DNA from: Wenyingzhuangia gilva
GTDB lineage: Bacteria; Bacteroidota; Bacteroidia; Flavobacteriales; Flavobacteriaceae
Length of the DNA stretch: 64,000 nucleotides
Assembly: GCF_030519655.1 (NCBI RefSeq)
Contig: NZ_JAUMIT010000001.1
Span: 186,001 to 250,000, forward strand
Reading direction: 5' to 3'
The notes under the pieces were generated by a model. The model did no database searches. It saw only the letters and a list, made by a program, of their open reading frames with translations, and was not told the DNA's origin. Below, piece after piece: positions 53,686 to 63,204 of the stretch (its first letter is position 1; the number at the start of each line of letters is the position of its first letter). The position numbers were made by a program, and so were the translations under genes.

Positions 53686-55002
53686 TTATTTTACAAACAA
53701 CTTGGTTAAATAACCATTTAAAAATTTGTTTGTAGGATCTAATTTTGAACGTAAAGTTCCAAAATCATTCCATTTGGTATAAAGTTTTTCAAAATCACTA
53801 TAAGTTGCTTTAAAGCGTTTTGCCCAATGTGGTTTTCCTCCATATTTTAAAAAGACCTCTTCCACTTTTTCAAAAGCTTCGTAGTCGTCTGCTTTAGGAG
53901 AATTTCTACACACACAACCTACAGTTACCACATCTTCATCGGCAGCATAACTTAACCATGCATTGTCTTTTTTTAAAAAACGAACATCCATAGGCACATG
54001 CACATAAGCCTTGTTTGTTTTATCTTCTAACATGGCTTTTAAATCTTTAAATAAATCTTGGAATTTAGAATATGCTACTGTCCATTCTGCCAACTCCATA
54101 GTAGCTCCTCTTTTTTTAGTCACCGTTGCATCATACAAACTACCTGCATGTTCTTGCTTGGCTGTAAAAAATAAAAAGTATAAAATCTTATTAGCAATGG
54201 CTGTAAAACTTGGATATTTGTGCGTGTATTTGTAAAGTTTTTGAGAAACTTTCCTTCTATTTTTATAATATTTTGGAGCTGATTTTTCTTTAAAAGTGAA
54301 TTCCTGATTTACTTTGGTTCCTAAAATTACATATCCATGATTGGTATGAGGCAGCCATAAAATTCTGACAAAATCATATGTTTGTAAAAAACCATCTAAT
54401 TTAGCTGTCCAATCATCATCTTTCATAGGAGCTTCTTTGATGTGTAATCTATAATTTTCTTCACATTTAAAAGTGATCTCAGAATAAACTCCTAGCAATC
54501 CTAAAGAAACACGAAAGGCATCAATTTCCGAATCTTGATCTGTAAATTCTTTGATACTTCCATCAGCCATGACCATTCTAAATTTAGATACATATTTAGA
54601 TAAAATGAATCCGTTTGTTCCGTGAGTAGCTGTTGCCAGCGCTCCTCCTATGGTAATTTTATTGATGTCTGGTAAACAAGGAATACACCAACCACAAGCT
54701 TGAACGGTATTGATGACTTTTTCTAAACTTGCACCTGCCTGAACCGTAATTTCCTTTGTTTCTTTATTGATATTTACAATTTTATCGTAATTAGAAACAT
54801 CAATTAAAGTAGGAGTCCCCGCTTGAATATCAGCTGAAGAAAAACGATTTCCAAACACACGAACTGAAACGTTGTTTGCTACGGCATCTATCATTTCTTC
54901 TTCGTTGCTTACTTTGATTAACTTCTCGTAAGTGTGTTTTATATTTTTGTTCCAACTAATCCAAGTGTTGGTTGTTTGGGCATTTTTGGTTGGTTTGCTC
55001 AA
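53686..55002 (-). CDS. FAD-linked oxidase, aldonolactone/alditol oxidase type, TTG start
   Basis: A 438-residue VAO/PCMH-fold flavoenzyme. The FAD domain covers about 20-200, with VRVFGNRFSSADI, CLPDINKITIGGALATATHG and a GLLGVYSEITF segment. The C-terminal ALO domain ends in GGKPHWAKRF, near the family's HWGK signature. This suggests a D-arabinono-1,4-lactone, gulonolactone or xylitol oxidase. The start is TTG at 55002 (TTGAGCAAACC); the first in-frame ATG would cut 36 residues including part of the FAD domain. Confidence 0.8.
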   Translation of the reverse strand: MSKPTKNAQTTNTWISWNKNIKHTYEKLIKVSNEEEMIDAVANNVSVRVFGNRFSSADIQAGTPTLIDVSNYDKIVNINKETKEITVQAGASLEKVINTVQACGWCIPCLPDINKITIGGALATATHGTNGFILSKYVSKFRMVMADGSIKEFTDQDSEIDAFRVSLGLLGVYSEITFKCEENYRLHIKEAPMKDDDWTAKLDGFLQTYDFVRILWLPHTNHGYVILGTKVNQEFTFKEKSAPKYYKNRRKVSQKLYKYTHKYPSFTAIANKILYFLFFTAKQEHAGSLYDATVTKKRGATMELAEWTVAYSKFQDLFKDLKAMLEDKTNKAYVHVPMDVRFLKKDNAWLSYAADEDVVTVGCVCRNSPKADDYEAFEKVEEVFLKYGGKPHWAKRFKATYSDFEKLYTKWNDFGTLRSKLDPTNKFLNGYLTKLFVK

Positions 55003-55047
55003 AATATTTTGTTGTCTTTTGTTGATTATTTATAGCTAGTGTAGTCG

Positions 55048-55434
55048 TTAACTATTTAATATCTTTTCGATATTTGGTTTAAAATAATTAGGACCCTTTA
55101 ATACTTTTCCATCTTCTCTGTAAATAGGCTCACCGTCTTCTCCTAATTTACTCATATTGCTTCTTTGAATTTCTTCAAAAACTTCTTCTATTTTATGTTG
55201 CATACCATGCTCTATAATGGTTCCACATAAAATATATAACATATCACCAAGAGCATCTGCTACTTCTACCAAATCACCGTTTTTAGCGGCCTCTAAATAC
55301 TCTTTATTTTCTTCATCCATTAAATTAAATCTAAGGTTGATTTTATCCTCACCAATGGCTGCAATTGGTTCGTTTTGATATCCTAATTTATATGCGGTGT
55401 GAAATTCTTGTACTGCTTTGATTTTATTCTTCAT
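55048..55434 (-). CDS. MazG-like nucleotide pyrophosphohydrolase
   Basis: A 128-residue all-alpha NTP pyrophosphatase. Acidic residues in LMDEENKEYLEA (an EExxE-like motif) and EVADALGDMLYIL bind Mg2+. FEEIQRSNMSKLGEDGEPI is typical of the HisE/MazG-like group acting on nucleoside triphosphates or phosphoribosyl-ATP analogues. The C-terminal KGPNYFKPNI is common to this subfamily. Divergent from the small membrane gene at 55467. Confidence 0.82.
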   Translation of the reverse strand: MKNKIKAVQEFHTAYKLGYQNEPIAAIGEDKINLRFNLMDEENKEYLEAAKNGDLVEVADALGDMLYILCGTIIEHGMQHKIEEVFEEIQRSNMSKLGEDGEPIYREDGKVLKGPNYFKPNIEKILNS

Positions 55435-55442
55435 TAGTTTAT

Positions 55443-55450
55443 TAATTTTG
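55443..55450 (+). promoter_or_regulatory. -7 box TAATTTTG for the 62-residue membrane protein
   Basis: A TAnnTTTG match 16 bases before ATG 55467; a TTG lies 22 bases further upstream. Confidence 0.45.
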
Positions 55451-55466
55451 GTGAAAATTAAATTTT

Positions 55467-55655
55467 ATGTTTTCTACTAGACAGATCTACTTTGCAATAT
55501 TTTTTGTTTTAACCTTTATAGCAGCTATGATTTGGAGCTATAGAAAAGATTTAAAACGACATAAACTCTATTACAAAAATACGGCTATTAAAGTTTTTAT
55601 TGCAGGTATTATAGTAATCATCTCTTTTGTTATAATTAGGATTGCTTTAAAATAA
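55467..55655 (+). CDS. Small two-helix membrane protein, function unknown
   Basis: A 62-residue protein with helices at about 7-24 and 43-60 separated by a basic loop (YRKDLKRHKLYYKN). No family recognised. The promoter box and the hydrophobic layout support a real gene. It ends three bases before the converging Kir-channel gene. Confidence 0.65.
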   Translation: MFSTRQIYFAIFFVLTFIAAMIWSYRKDLKRHKLYYKNTAIKVFIAGIIVIISFVIIRIALK

Positions 55656-55658
55656 GCA

Positions 55659-56573
55659 TTACATTTTTTCTATTTCGTTTAACTTATCATGATTGACAAT
55701 GGTAAAACCGTGTTCATCAAACTCATAAGAAGAACCAAATTTATAATCTATTTTAAGTTGGCTAAAATCATAAGAATGTAATTGATACAATTTTTGATTA
55801 AAAGCTTCTTCATGATATTGGAATAGGATGTAAATTTCTACTTCTAAATCTTTTAATTCTTGTTTGGTATACGAAAATAATGGACTGTCTTCATCAATAG
55901 GATGAACTAATGTCCACATAGTTGGTAAATACATAACTTTGTTACGTTGTACGTTCAGTTGATAAAACTTTCTATTAAATTCACCATTCTCGTCTTTTTC
56001 GGTAATATTTATGATGGCATTTAACTCTGGTTCAATCATCATATTAATACGCTTATTAATAACTCTAAACATCAATGCGGTGTGGTCTTCAAAATCACGA
56101 ACCACCAAATGGTCTGAAAATTTAATTTTAGCTTTAGGTTTAGAAAAACGACCATACAACAAACCTGTGATAAATGAGAATGAGGTTAATCCTAATAAAG
56201 CTTCAAAGGATGAAGCAAAACCTCCCAAAATTCCACTAGGAGCAATAGCACCATATCCTACGGTAGTTAAAGTTTGAGCACTAAAAAAGAACAAATGTGT
56301 AAAATCTTCAATATCACTTCCTGTAGAAACCTGAAAGTGTTGTGCTCCAATAAGATAATAAATCAAGGCAAATAAAGTGTTAATTAACACATAGCCAATT
56401 AAAACATAGGTTAAAAAAAACAGCCAAGGAATATTAATTAAATAAGTATACAAATCATCTATTGTGCGGGGTCTGTTAATGTGTTTTACATTAGAATTCC
56501 CATTTACAATAACTCTTTGTGCATTTCTATTTGACTTATAACCAACGCCCGGATCTTTTAATGTTTTTGCCAT
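55659..56573 (-). CDS. Inward-rectifier potassium channel (KirBac type)
   Basis: A 304-residue K+ channel. A slide helix precedes M1 (about 51-76, WLFFLTYVLIGYVLINT). The pore helix leads to the selectivity filter TTVGYG (103-108), and M2 lies at about 112-137. The cytoplasmic half (145-304) forms the immunoglobulin-like beta domain of Kir channels (ALMFRVINKRINMMIEPELNAIINI, split). It would pass K+ inward under control of lipids or ligands. Stand-alone gene; a terminator separates it from the SurA-like operon. Confidence 0.93.
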   Translation of the reverse strand: MAKTLKDPGVGYKSNRNAQRVIVNGNSNVKHINRPRTIDDLYTYLINIPWLFFLTYVLIGYVLINTLFALIYYLIGAQHFQVSTGSDIEDFTHLFFFSAQTLTTVGYGAIAPSGILGGFASSFEALLGLTSFSFITGLLYGRFSKPKAKIKFSDHLVVRDFEDHTALMFRVINKRINMMIEPELNAIINITEKDENGEFNRKFYQLNVQRNKVMYLPTMWTLVHPIDEDSPLFSYTKQELKDLEVEIYILFQYHEEAFNQKLYQLHSYDFSQLKIDYKFGSSYEFDEHGFTIVNHDKLNEIEKM

Positions 56574-56582
56574 ATGCTAATT

Positions 56583-56612
56583 AAAAAAAAAGCCTTGAAT
56601 AAATCAAGGCTT
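56583..56612 (-). terminator. Terminator of the parvulin operon
   Basis: AAGCCTTGA (56590-56598) pairs with TCAAGGCTT (56604-56612); the minus strand continues with T residues at 56590-56583. Confidence 0.85.
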
Positions 56613-56621
56613 ATAAATGTA

Positions 56622-57974
56622 TTAATGGATCCACTGATATTTAAAATCGCAATCTTTAAATTTTCCGTTTAGCTTTACGTAAGTATCTTTAATTTTGGTA
56701 TCATACCATTTCTCTAAAACTTCTTGTTTCTTTTTTTGAAGTGCTAACTGTTGGAACTTTACATAATCTTTTGCCAAGTCGGCTTCGTGAGCTTCAATTT
56801 TATTTTTAACCAAGTTAAGTTTATACATTTTAACTCCTTCTCTAGACTCTTCAAAGTAAACATCTGTAAGTTCCCCTTCTTTTAATCCATCTATTCTTTT
56901 AAAGAAATCTGCTCCCATTTTATTTAATTCAAACTTAGAATCTCCAGTATTCGGGTTTACTAAAACTCCTTTGTTTAATCTGGTATCCTCGTCATCAGAA
57001 TATTTAGTTACCGCTTCTTCAAAAGAAATATCACCTGCTATGATTTCTGCTCTTACCGATTCTAATTTTTCTTTGGCAGCCGATAATTTAGCTTCATCTA
57101 TTTTAGGTTGTATTAAAATATGTCTTACATCTCTTTGCTGACCTTTGATTTTGTCTACTTGTAAAATATGATATCCATATACAGTTTTAAAAGGCTCTGA
57201 AACCTCTCCTTCTTCTAAACTAAATGCAGCTTCTTTAAATTCTTTTACCAATTCACTTTCTCTAGTTAAGGTAATTTTCCCTCCGTTTTGAGCAACACTT
57301 GGATCCTCTGAATACAAAATAGCCTTTAATCTCATGCTAAATCCACCTTCAATATCTTTTTTGATTTTGTTTAGCTGGTCTATCGTTGCTTGAACATTTT
57401 CTTCGGTAGGTTCTGCCTTCATGGCAATTTGAGAAAGTTCCACTTCTACTCCAAAATTTGGTAAATCTCCTTTGTCTTTTAAATCTTTGTAGAAATATCT
57501 AATTTCTTCTGGAGTTACCACTACATCAGCAACAATAGCCTCTCTCTCTTTAGAGATCAAAGCATTCTCTCTTTGTATTCTTGTTAATTCACCTCTTAAA
57601 TCCTCTAAATCATCAAAACCATACAAAGCAACTACTTTGTCCATATCTCCAATTTGAGATTTAAAATGTTCTAAAGTTCTTTCTACATTTCCAGCAATTT
57701 CCACATCAGAAACCACAATACTATCAATTACTGCATGATGAGCTAATAATTTTTGGCTCATTACATCTTCAATAATTTCACAATCAGGAATATCTACTTC
57801 TTCTTCAGCTCTTGATGCAATTTCTTGTTTATATTTAACAATATCAGATTCTAATATTATGTTTTCTCCTACCACAGCAGCAACACCATCAATCTTAATT
57901 CTTTCTTGAGCATTTACAGCGTAAAAGCCTAAAAGACATAACCATAATGCGTGGTATTTTTTAACGAACTTCAT
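56622..57974 (-). CDS. SurA-like periplasmic peptidyl-prolyl isomerase
   Basis: A 450-residue exported chaperone. Signal peptide about 1-22 (WLCLLGFYAVNAQ). A SurA N-terminal domain (residues 25-160) begins IKIDGVAAVVGENIILESD, and two parvulin (PpiC) domains follow at about 175-275 and 280-370. The first contains EVELSQIAMKAE and VYGYHILQVDK; the second opens RDVRHILIQPK. It is expected to assist outer-membrane protein folding. Last gene of the operon; its start overlaps the preceding gene by 14 bases. Confidence 0.87.
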   Translation of the reverse strand: MKFVKKYHALWLCLLGFYAVNAQERIKIDGVAAVVGENIILESDIVKYKQEIASRAEEEVDIPDCEIIEDVMSQKLLAHHAVIDSIVVSDVEIAGNVERTLEHFKSQIGDMDKVVALYGFDDLEDLRGELTRIQRENALISKEREAIVADVVVTPEEIRYFYKDLKDKGDLPNFGVEVELSQIAMKAEPTEENVQATIDQLNKIKKDIEGGFSMRLKAILYSEDPSVAQNGGKITLTRESELVKEFKEAAFSLEEGEVSEPFKTVYGYHILQVDKIKGQQRDVRHILIQPKIDEAKLSAAKEKLESVRAEIIAGDISFEEAVTKYSDDEDTRLNKGVLVNPNTGDSKFELNKMGADFFKRIDGLKEGELTDVYFEESREGVKMYKLNLVKNKIEAHEADLAKDYVKFQQLALQKKKQEVLEKWYDTKIKDTYVKLNGKFKDCDFKYQWIH

Positions 57975-58800
57975 ATTTTTTTTGTTTTACGGCATCATCA
58001 ATCAAAATTTGTTCCATTTGATCAAAGAACTTTAATTTATTTTTTTGTAGTAATATATTTTTAATTGTGGGCTTTACGTATTCTAAAGGTGCAAGGTCTC
58101 CATCATGTAAAGTTTCACGAATGTAAATATAATAAACGCTTTTATCTGCCTCGGCTTTTTCAATCAACTTATTTGTTGATTTTAACTCCCAATCGGACAA
58201 TACAGGAAATTCTGGTTTTTGAAAGTAAACATCTTTTAAAGAAACCCAAACAGAATCTTTAAAAAAATAATCATCAAATCCTTTGTAATCAGTTAATAGT
58301 TCTGACTTATCATCTACCTCATCAGAAAGAAATAATTTTTTAATGTTATATCTCTTTCTATTATTAGCATCTACATGTATGTATTTAAACTTTATTAAAG
58401 TCTCATTTAACTTAAAACTTTCTTTGTGTTTAACGTAAAAACTATCTATTTCGTTTTGAAACACCAAAGTATCTAACTTTTTGTTTACCAAAGCGTTTTT
58501 ATAATAAGTTACATATAGTTCTTCTTTGTACTTGCTAACCAACTCATCTAACTCTTTTGTGTTGTCTAAATTGATTTCTGCATTTCTGTATAGTAATTTT
58601 TGTTTTGCCCAGTTTTGAATGTACTCTTGGGTAACTTTTAAACTATCTACAATAGAAGTGGTTTTGGGTAAATTGTTTTTTAAATCCTCTTTTGTTAAAG
58701 TAAAGTCATACACTTTTGCCACAACATTTGTTGCAGTAGTCTTATCTTGATGGCAGGCCATTAATGATAAAATTCCTATAAGTGTTAATATTTGTTTCAT
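57961..58800 (-). CDS. Parvulin-operon lipoprotein, SurA-N-like
   Basis: A 279-residue lipoprotein. The signal ends SLMACHQD (Cys16). The remainder is helical and charged (KDLKNNLPKTTSIVDSLKV...), with a VAKVYDFTLTKEDLK stretch like the first strand-helix of SurA-type N-terminal domains. No intact PpiC domain is visible. It lies between two parvulin proteins and overlaps both (1 and 14 bases), so a shared role in envelope protein folding is inferred. Confidence 0.75.
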   Translation of the reverse strand: MKQILTLIGILSLMACHQDKTTATNVVAKVYDFTLTKEDLKNNLPKTTSIVDSLKVTQEYIQNWAKQKLLYRNAEINLDNTKELDELVSKYKEELYVTYYKNALVNKKLDTLVFQNEIDSFYVKHKESFKLNETLIKFKYIHVDANNRKRYNIKKLFLSDEVDDKSELLTDYKGFDDYFFKDSVWVSLKDVYFQKPEFPVLSDWELKSTNKLIEKAEADKSVYYIYIRETLHDGDLAPLEYVKPTIKNILLQKNKLKFFDQMEQILIDDAVKQKKYEVR

Positions 58801-60392
58801 TATTTATATGACTTCTCTAATTTTTTAACCTGACGTTTGTTGTATTTTACTTTGCTTTGATTACGTAATGATTGGATCCATTCTTTTTGGACTTTATCTT
58901 GATAATCACTTTCCACATATCCTTTTACATCCTCAAACTTCTCTCCTTTGTCTTTGTAATTCTCTATATTTTCTTGATAAAAAGCTTTTACCAATTCTGG
59001 TTCTTTGGCAGGTACATCCCAAATATGCACTTTCATCAACTCAAAAATTTCAAGACCATTTTGATATGATTCTAAAATAGCTCTGTATTCTTCATTTTGA
59101 TCTTGTAAATGATCAATTACATATTCTTTTAATTGTTGATTTTTGTATTCCTGAAAATAATCTAAAGGTTTTTGAGTTCTTCTGTTTTTTACATATTCAA
59201 GAAAATCCGCTTGCAAGTAAGGCTGTTCATTAATGGTAAACAAAACATTTTGTAAACTATCTATGGGAGTGTTATAAACTTTATTGGATTCAAAAATAGC
59301 TTTAGCTTCTTTGTTCACTTCTAGTTTATTTTTTGCTTCCATTTTAGCAAAAGCTACTTCTTTAGGTTTTTTTCCTCTTTCATCATTTAAAATCTTCTTT
59401 TTTAACGCTTCTTTTAACTCATCAAATGGCTTAATTGGTTCTTTTTCTATAAACTTAACAATGTGCCAACCGTAAGGAGTTTTAAATGGCTTTGAATAAG
59501 CATTAGGTTCTGACATTGAAAAAGCTACTTCTTCAAATTCAGCAGGTAATCTACCTTTTTCAAAAGCTTGTAAAACTCCTCCAGAATTACTGCTTCCTTT
59601 GTCATCTGAGTATTTTTTTGCTAGTGTAGCATAGTCTTCTCCATTTTCTAATTTTTGGTAAATACTATCAATTTTTGCTTTTTTAGAAGCATCTAAACCA
59701 GCAACCATAATATGAGCCACTTTTACTTTTCCTTCGGATTTAGCTAAGTCATCAACTTTAATGATGTGATATCCAAATTGAGATTTTACAATATCTGATA
59801 CTTGTCCTACAGGTGTATTGTATGCAGCATCTTCAAAAGGATATACCATTCTAAAAGCTGTAAAATAACCTAACTCACCTCTGTTTTGTAGTGCACTTTT
59901 ATCATCGGAATATTTAATGGCTAAATCTCCAAAATCAACTCCGTTTTTAATCTGTGCTTGAATATCTTTTATTTTATTATAAGCTTCAATGGTATCATTT
60001 CCTTTAAAAGCGATTAGGATATGACTTGCTTTTATTTTATTAACAGTTCTATAATAAGCTTCTTGTAATAAATTTTCTAAAGTTGCATCATCTGTTAAAA
60101 AAGGAGCCGCTAAATCTCTTTTGTACTTGTTTAGTTCTTTTTTAATAGAACTTAAAGTATCCAATCCTTCTGCTTTAGATTGTTTTAACTTTAATTTATA
60201 ATCTACCATTAATTGTAAATCTTTCTTAAAGTCTTGCTCTATAACAGCAGCATCTTTTTGTTTAAATAATTTTGTAAATTCCGAAACATATGTCGGTTCT
60301 CCATCTATTTTAAATAAAACTTTGTCTTTTTTTTGTGCCGATGTACTAAAACACATCAACAACATTGCAATTCCTAAAAAATATTTATTCAT
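58800..60392 (-). CDS. Peptidyl-prolyl isomerase with two PpiC domains
   Basis: A 530-residue periplasmic parvulin. Signal peptide 1-19 (FLGIAMLLMCFSTSAQ). The N-terminal SurA-like helical part (25-110) is followed by PpiC domains at about 115-215 (IKASHILIAFKG...FGYHIIKVDD) and 225-320 (VAHIMVAGLD...YGWHIVKFIEKEP). A long helical C-terminal part (335-530) is Lys/Glu-rich. Similar tandem-parvulin proteins stand next to SurA-like genes in other Bacteroidota. Second gene after a DUF493 gene, 15 bases apart. Confidence 0.87.
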   Translation of the reverse strand: MNKYFLGIAMLLMCFSTSAQKKDKVLFKIDGEPTYVSEFTKLFKQKDAAVIEQDFKKDLQLMVDYKLKLKQSKAEGLDTLSSIKKELNKYKRDLAAPFLTDDATLENLLQEAYYRTVNKIKASHILIAFKGNDTIEAYNKIKDIQAQIKNGVDFGDLAIKYSDDKSALQNRGELGYFTAFRMVYPFEDAAYNTPVGQVSDIVKSQFGYHIIKVDDLAKSEGKVKVAHIMVAGLDASKKAKIDSIYQKLENGEDYATLAKKYSDDKGSSNSGGVLQAFEKGRLPAEFEEVAFSMSEPNAYSKPFKTPYGWHIVKFIEKEPIKPFDELKEALKKKILNDERGKKPKEVAFAKMEAKNKLEVNKEAKAIFESNKVYNTPIDSLQNVLFTINEQPYLQADFLEYVKNRRTQKPLDYFQEYKNQQLKEYVIDHLQDQNEEYRAILESYQNGLEIFELMKVHIWDVPAKEPELVKAFYQENIENYKDKGEKFEDVKGYVESDYQDKVQKEWIQSLRNQSKVKYNKRQVKKLEKSYK

Positions 60393-60407
60393 AAAATTAA
60401 CCTATAA

Positions 60408-60689
60408 TTATAATGATATTAAACCTTCAATTTTTTCTACAGCATAATAGTTAGCAATTACCTCATCGGCATTTTTTACTTTTAGCATTACAGAAAGACT
60501 TACAAACTTACCTGTTTTAGAAGCTCTTGTAGTAATTACAGCACCTGTATTATTAAAAACAGCCTCCACTTCCTTCACTTGTTTTTTGGTTGTTGGAACG
60601 ATAAATTTATATAAATAATCCGAAGGGAATTTAGTGTTATTTTCTAACTTCTCTTTTAAATCTTTATAAAACGCTTCTTTTTCGGTCAT
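60408..60689 (-). CDS. DUF493 (YbeD-like) protein
   Basis: A 93-residue protein. FPSDYLYKFIVPTT and the alternating hydrophobic strand pattern TGKFVSLSVMLKVKNADEVIANYYAVEKIEG fit DUF493/YbeD, an ACT-like fold of unknown role (segment quoted in part). It is the first gene of the parvulin operon and has a -7 box 28 bases upstream. Confidence 0.8.
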   Translation of the reverse strand: MTEKEAFYKDLKEKLENNTKFPSDYLYKFIVPTTKKQVKEVEAVFNNTGAVITTRASKTGKFVSLSVMLKVKNADEVIANYYAVEKIEGLISL

Positions 60690-60717
60690 ATTATAGTTAT
60701 CCTTAGTAATCAGGCTA

Positions 60718-60725
60718 CAAAACTA
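60718..60725 (-). promoter_or_regulatory. -7 box TAGTTTTG of the DUF493-parvulin operon
   Basis: A TAnnTTTG match on the minus strand, 28 bases before the ATG at 60689. Confidence 0.45.
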
Positions 60726-60773
60726 TAATTATTTCTTATTTTTACTCCCTCGTAATAAGTTTATTTTAAATAT

Positions 60774-61310
60774 ATGCCACAAAAAATAGTACTAACAGGT
60801 GCTCCTGGTACCGGTAAGACTACAGTATTAAACCTACTTCGTTCAAAAGGTCACTTTTGTATGGAAGAAGTTTCAAGAGAAATTATTCAAGAAGCAGAAA
60901 GAATGGGTTCTAAAAAGCTCTTCTTATCTCAACCAATACTATTTAGCAAAATTGTTTTAGGAAAAAGAATTATTCAATATCAGCAAGCTAGCAATAGTGA
61001 AAAAACACATTGTTTTTTTGATAGAGGAATGCCAGATATTACTGCTTATTTAAACAGTATCCATACCCCTATTGAAGAAACCTTTAAACAATCTAACAAC
61101 AAATACATTTACGATACGGTATTCATTTTTCCGCCTTGGGAACAAATTTACACCAACGATTCGGAAAGGTTTGAAACCTATGAAGAGGCTTTAGCCATTC
61201 ACAAAGAAATTGTTGAAGAATACAAAAAAACACATCAAAATATTATTGTAGTGCCTAAAGGAACTCCAAAAGAAAGACTTAAGTTTATCTTAAAAAAATG
61301 TCATGCTTAA
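60774..61310 (+). CDS. P-loop ATPase/kinase (AAA_28-like)
   Basis: A 178-residue nucleotide-binding protein. Walker A is GAPGTGKT (9-16). FFDRGMPDITAYL in the middle provides an Asp-Arg pair like thymidylate or adenylyl-type kinases. A C-terminal IIVVPKGTPKERLKFILK helix is present. Members of the AAA_28 group are annotated as predicted ATPases without a defined substrate. The recQ start lies eight bases inside its 3' end. Confidence 0.78.
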   Translation: MPQKIVLTGAPGTGKTTVLNLLRSKGHFCMEEVSREIIQEAERMGSKKLFLSQPILFSKIVLGKRIIQYQQASNSEKTHCFFDRGMPDITAYLNSIHTPIEETFKQSNNKYIYDTVFIFPPWEQIYTNDSERFETYEEALAIHKEIVEEYKKTHQNIIVVPKGTPKERLKFILKKCHA

Positions 61311-63204
61311 CACTTCTCCTGAACAACTAAAAGAAATCCTCCAGAAATACTGGAATCACAGTTCTTTTAGACCCTTACAGGAAGATATTATTCAAGACAT
61401 TTTAAAGCAACAAGACACTTTTGCTATTTTACCAACAGGAGGAGGAAAATCTATTTGCTACCAAATACCTGCATTGCTTTTAGAAGGAACTTGTGTTGTA
61501 ATTTCTCCTTTGATTGCTTTGATTAATGATCAAGTTGATTCTTTAAAACAAAAAGGAATCGAAGCGATAACAATTCCAAGCAAATCAAATGCTGATGATA
61601 TTATTCGTTTGTTTGATAACATCAGAATTAAAAAGATAAAACTGTTGTATTTATCTCCTGAACGATTAAACCAACCCATTATTCAGGAAAAGTTAAAGCA
61701 ATTAAAAATCTCTTTTATAACGATAGATGAAGCCCATTGTATTTCACAATGGGGACATGATTTTAGACCTGCTTACTTAAAAATTTCTTTACTAAGAGAC
61801 CTGTTACCAAACATTCCTTTTTTAGCGGTAACTGCTACCGCAACGGTTAAAACACAAGAACAAATTATTAATTTGCTCCGATTAAAGAATGTTAAAAAAC
61901 ACATAGGTTCTTTTGACAGAAAAAACCTTGCTTATCAAATTTATGAAACACCTCAAAAGTTTGATTTGCTTTGTAAAATATTAGGCAAGAGAAAAATTGT
62001 CACCATCATCTATTTACAAAATAGATTGGCAGTTATGGAACTTGCTAGCAGATTGCAACAACAAGATTTTAAAAGTACTTATTATCACGCTGGTTTAAGT
62101 ACTAAAGAAAAGGAAAAAAACTACCAAGCTTGGAATACTGAGGAACAAAACATTATGGTAGCTACCAGTGCTTTTGGGATGGGAATTGACAAAAGTAATG
62201 TAAAACTTGTGGTTCACTTAGAAATTCCATCAACCATAGAAAGTTATGTTCAAGAAGCTGGTAGAGCAGGTAGAGATGAACAAAAATCTTTTTCATGCGT
62301 AATTTTATCTCAAAATGATTTCAAAAAATTCAAAAATTTAAGCACTCAAAACGAGCTAACTTTTGAAGATGTTTTTAATGTTTATCAGAAATTAAATCAA
62401 CATTTTCAAATTGCGTACGGTGAAATGATTGAACAAGCTTTTGATTTTGACATTGATGCCTTTTGCCTTAAATACAATCTTAACTCAAATAAAACAAGTA
62501 AGGCGTTAAGACGATTAGATAATTATGGTATTATAAATTATCAGGAATTGTATGAAAGTAGTACCTATATAAAAGTAATTTGTAGTAGTCAGCAACTTTT
62601 AAATTTTTGCGACAACCATTATAGTTATCAAATATTGATTGAAACTATTTTAAGGAACTATACAGGAATTTTTGAAATGCCAAAAAAACTAAACATCCCT
62701 AGGTTGTCTAGTAAAACAGAAATCTCTATTCCTGAAATTGATAAAAAACTATCTTATTTAAAAGACATTCAGTTTATTGAATACGAAAAAAAACAAAATA
62801 ACCATAGTTTACAGTTTTTAGTTCCCAGAGAAGACAAACAAACGATTAATGTAGTTAAAAAAGATTTGGTTGATTTGAATCATATCGACAATGAAAAAAG
62901 CAGAAGTACCTTGACTTATTTTGAAAACGAAAACATTTGTAGAAACCAACTGATTTTAAATTACTTTAATGAAAAGACTACAGAAAACTGTGGTATTTGC
63001 GATATTTGTTTAGAAAACACAAAAAGCATCAACCTAGAAAATTTAAGTAAGAATGCTCTTGCGTTTTTAAAAAGCAAACCACATACCTTTAATGATTTGA
63101 TGATTGCTTTAAAAATAAACTCCATCAGTTTAAAAAAAGTGTTAAAGTATTTAATCAACGAAAATTACATCCAACAAAACCAACAATATTATCAATTGAT
63201 ATGA
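61303..63204 (+). CDS. recQ: RecQ-family DNA helicase
   Basis: A 633-residue 3'-5' DNA helicase for recombination and repair. Walker A PTGGGKS (44-50), DEAH (142-145) with the following CISQWGHDFRPAY aromatic loop, AVTATAT and the motif VI EAGRAGRDEQ are clear. Zinc-binding cysteines occur as CRNQLILNYF...CGICDIC. The region after it carries only a short helical end, so the C-terminal HRDC domain seems absent. It overlaps the ATPase gene (8 bases), and fmt begins in its stop codon as ATGA. Confidence 0.9.
   Translation: MLNTSPEQLKEILQKYWNHSSFRPLQEDIIQDILKQQDTFAILPTGGGKSICYQIPALLLEGTCVVISPLIALINDQVDSLKQKGIEAITIPSKSNADDIIRLFDNIRIKKIKLLYLSPERLNQPIIQEKLKQLKISFITIDEAHCISQWGHDFRPAYLKISLLRDLLPNIPFLAVTATATVKTQEQIINLLRLKNVKKHIGSFDRKNLAYQIYETPQKFDLLCKILGKRKIVTIIYLQNRLAVMELASRLQQQDFKSTYYHAGLSTKEKEKNYQAWNTEEQNIMVATSAFGMGIDKSNVKLVVHLEIPSTIESYVQEAGRAGRDEQKSFSCVILSQNDFKKFKNLSTQNELTFEDVFNVYQKLNQHFQIAYGEMIEQAFDFDIDAFCLKYNLNSNKTSKALRRLDNYGIINYQELYESSTYIKVICSSQQLLNFCDNHYSYQILIETILRNYTGIFEMPKKLNIPRLSSKTEISIPEIDKKLSYLKDIQFIEYEKKQNNHSLQFLVPREDKQTINVVKKDLVDLNHIDNEKSRSTLTYFENENICRNQLILNYFNEKTTENCGICDICLENTKSINLENLSKNALAFLKSKPHTFNDLMIALKINSISLKKVLKYLINENYIQQNQQYYQLI

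Noticed and set aside
60774-63204. P-loop ATPase plus RecQ as a possible defence module
   Set aside because: The pair is coupled to fmt, has housekeeping domain content and lacks nuclease or effector partners.
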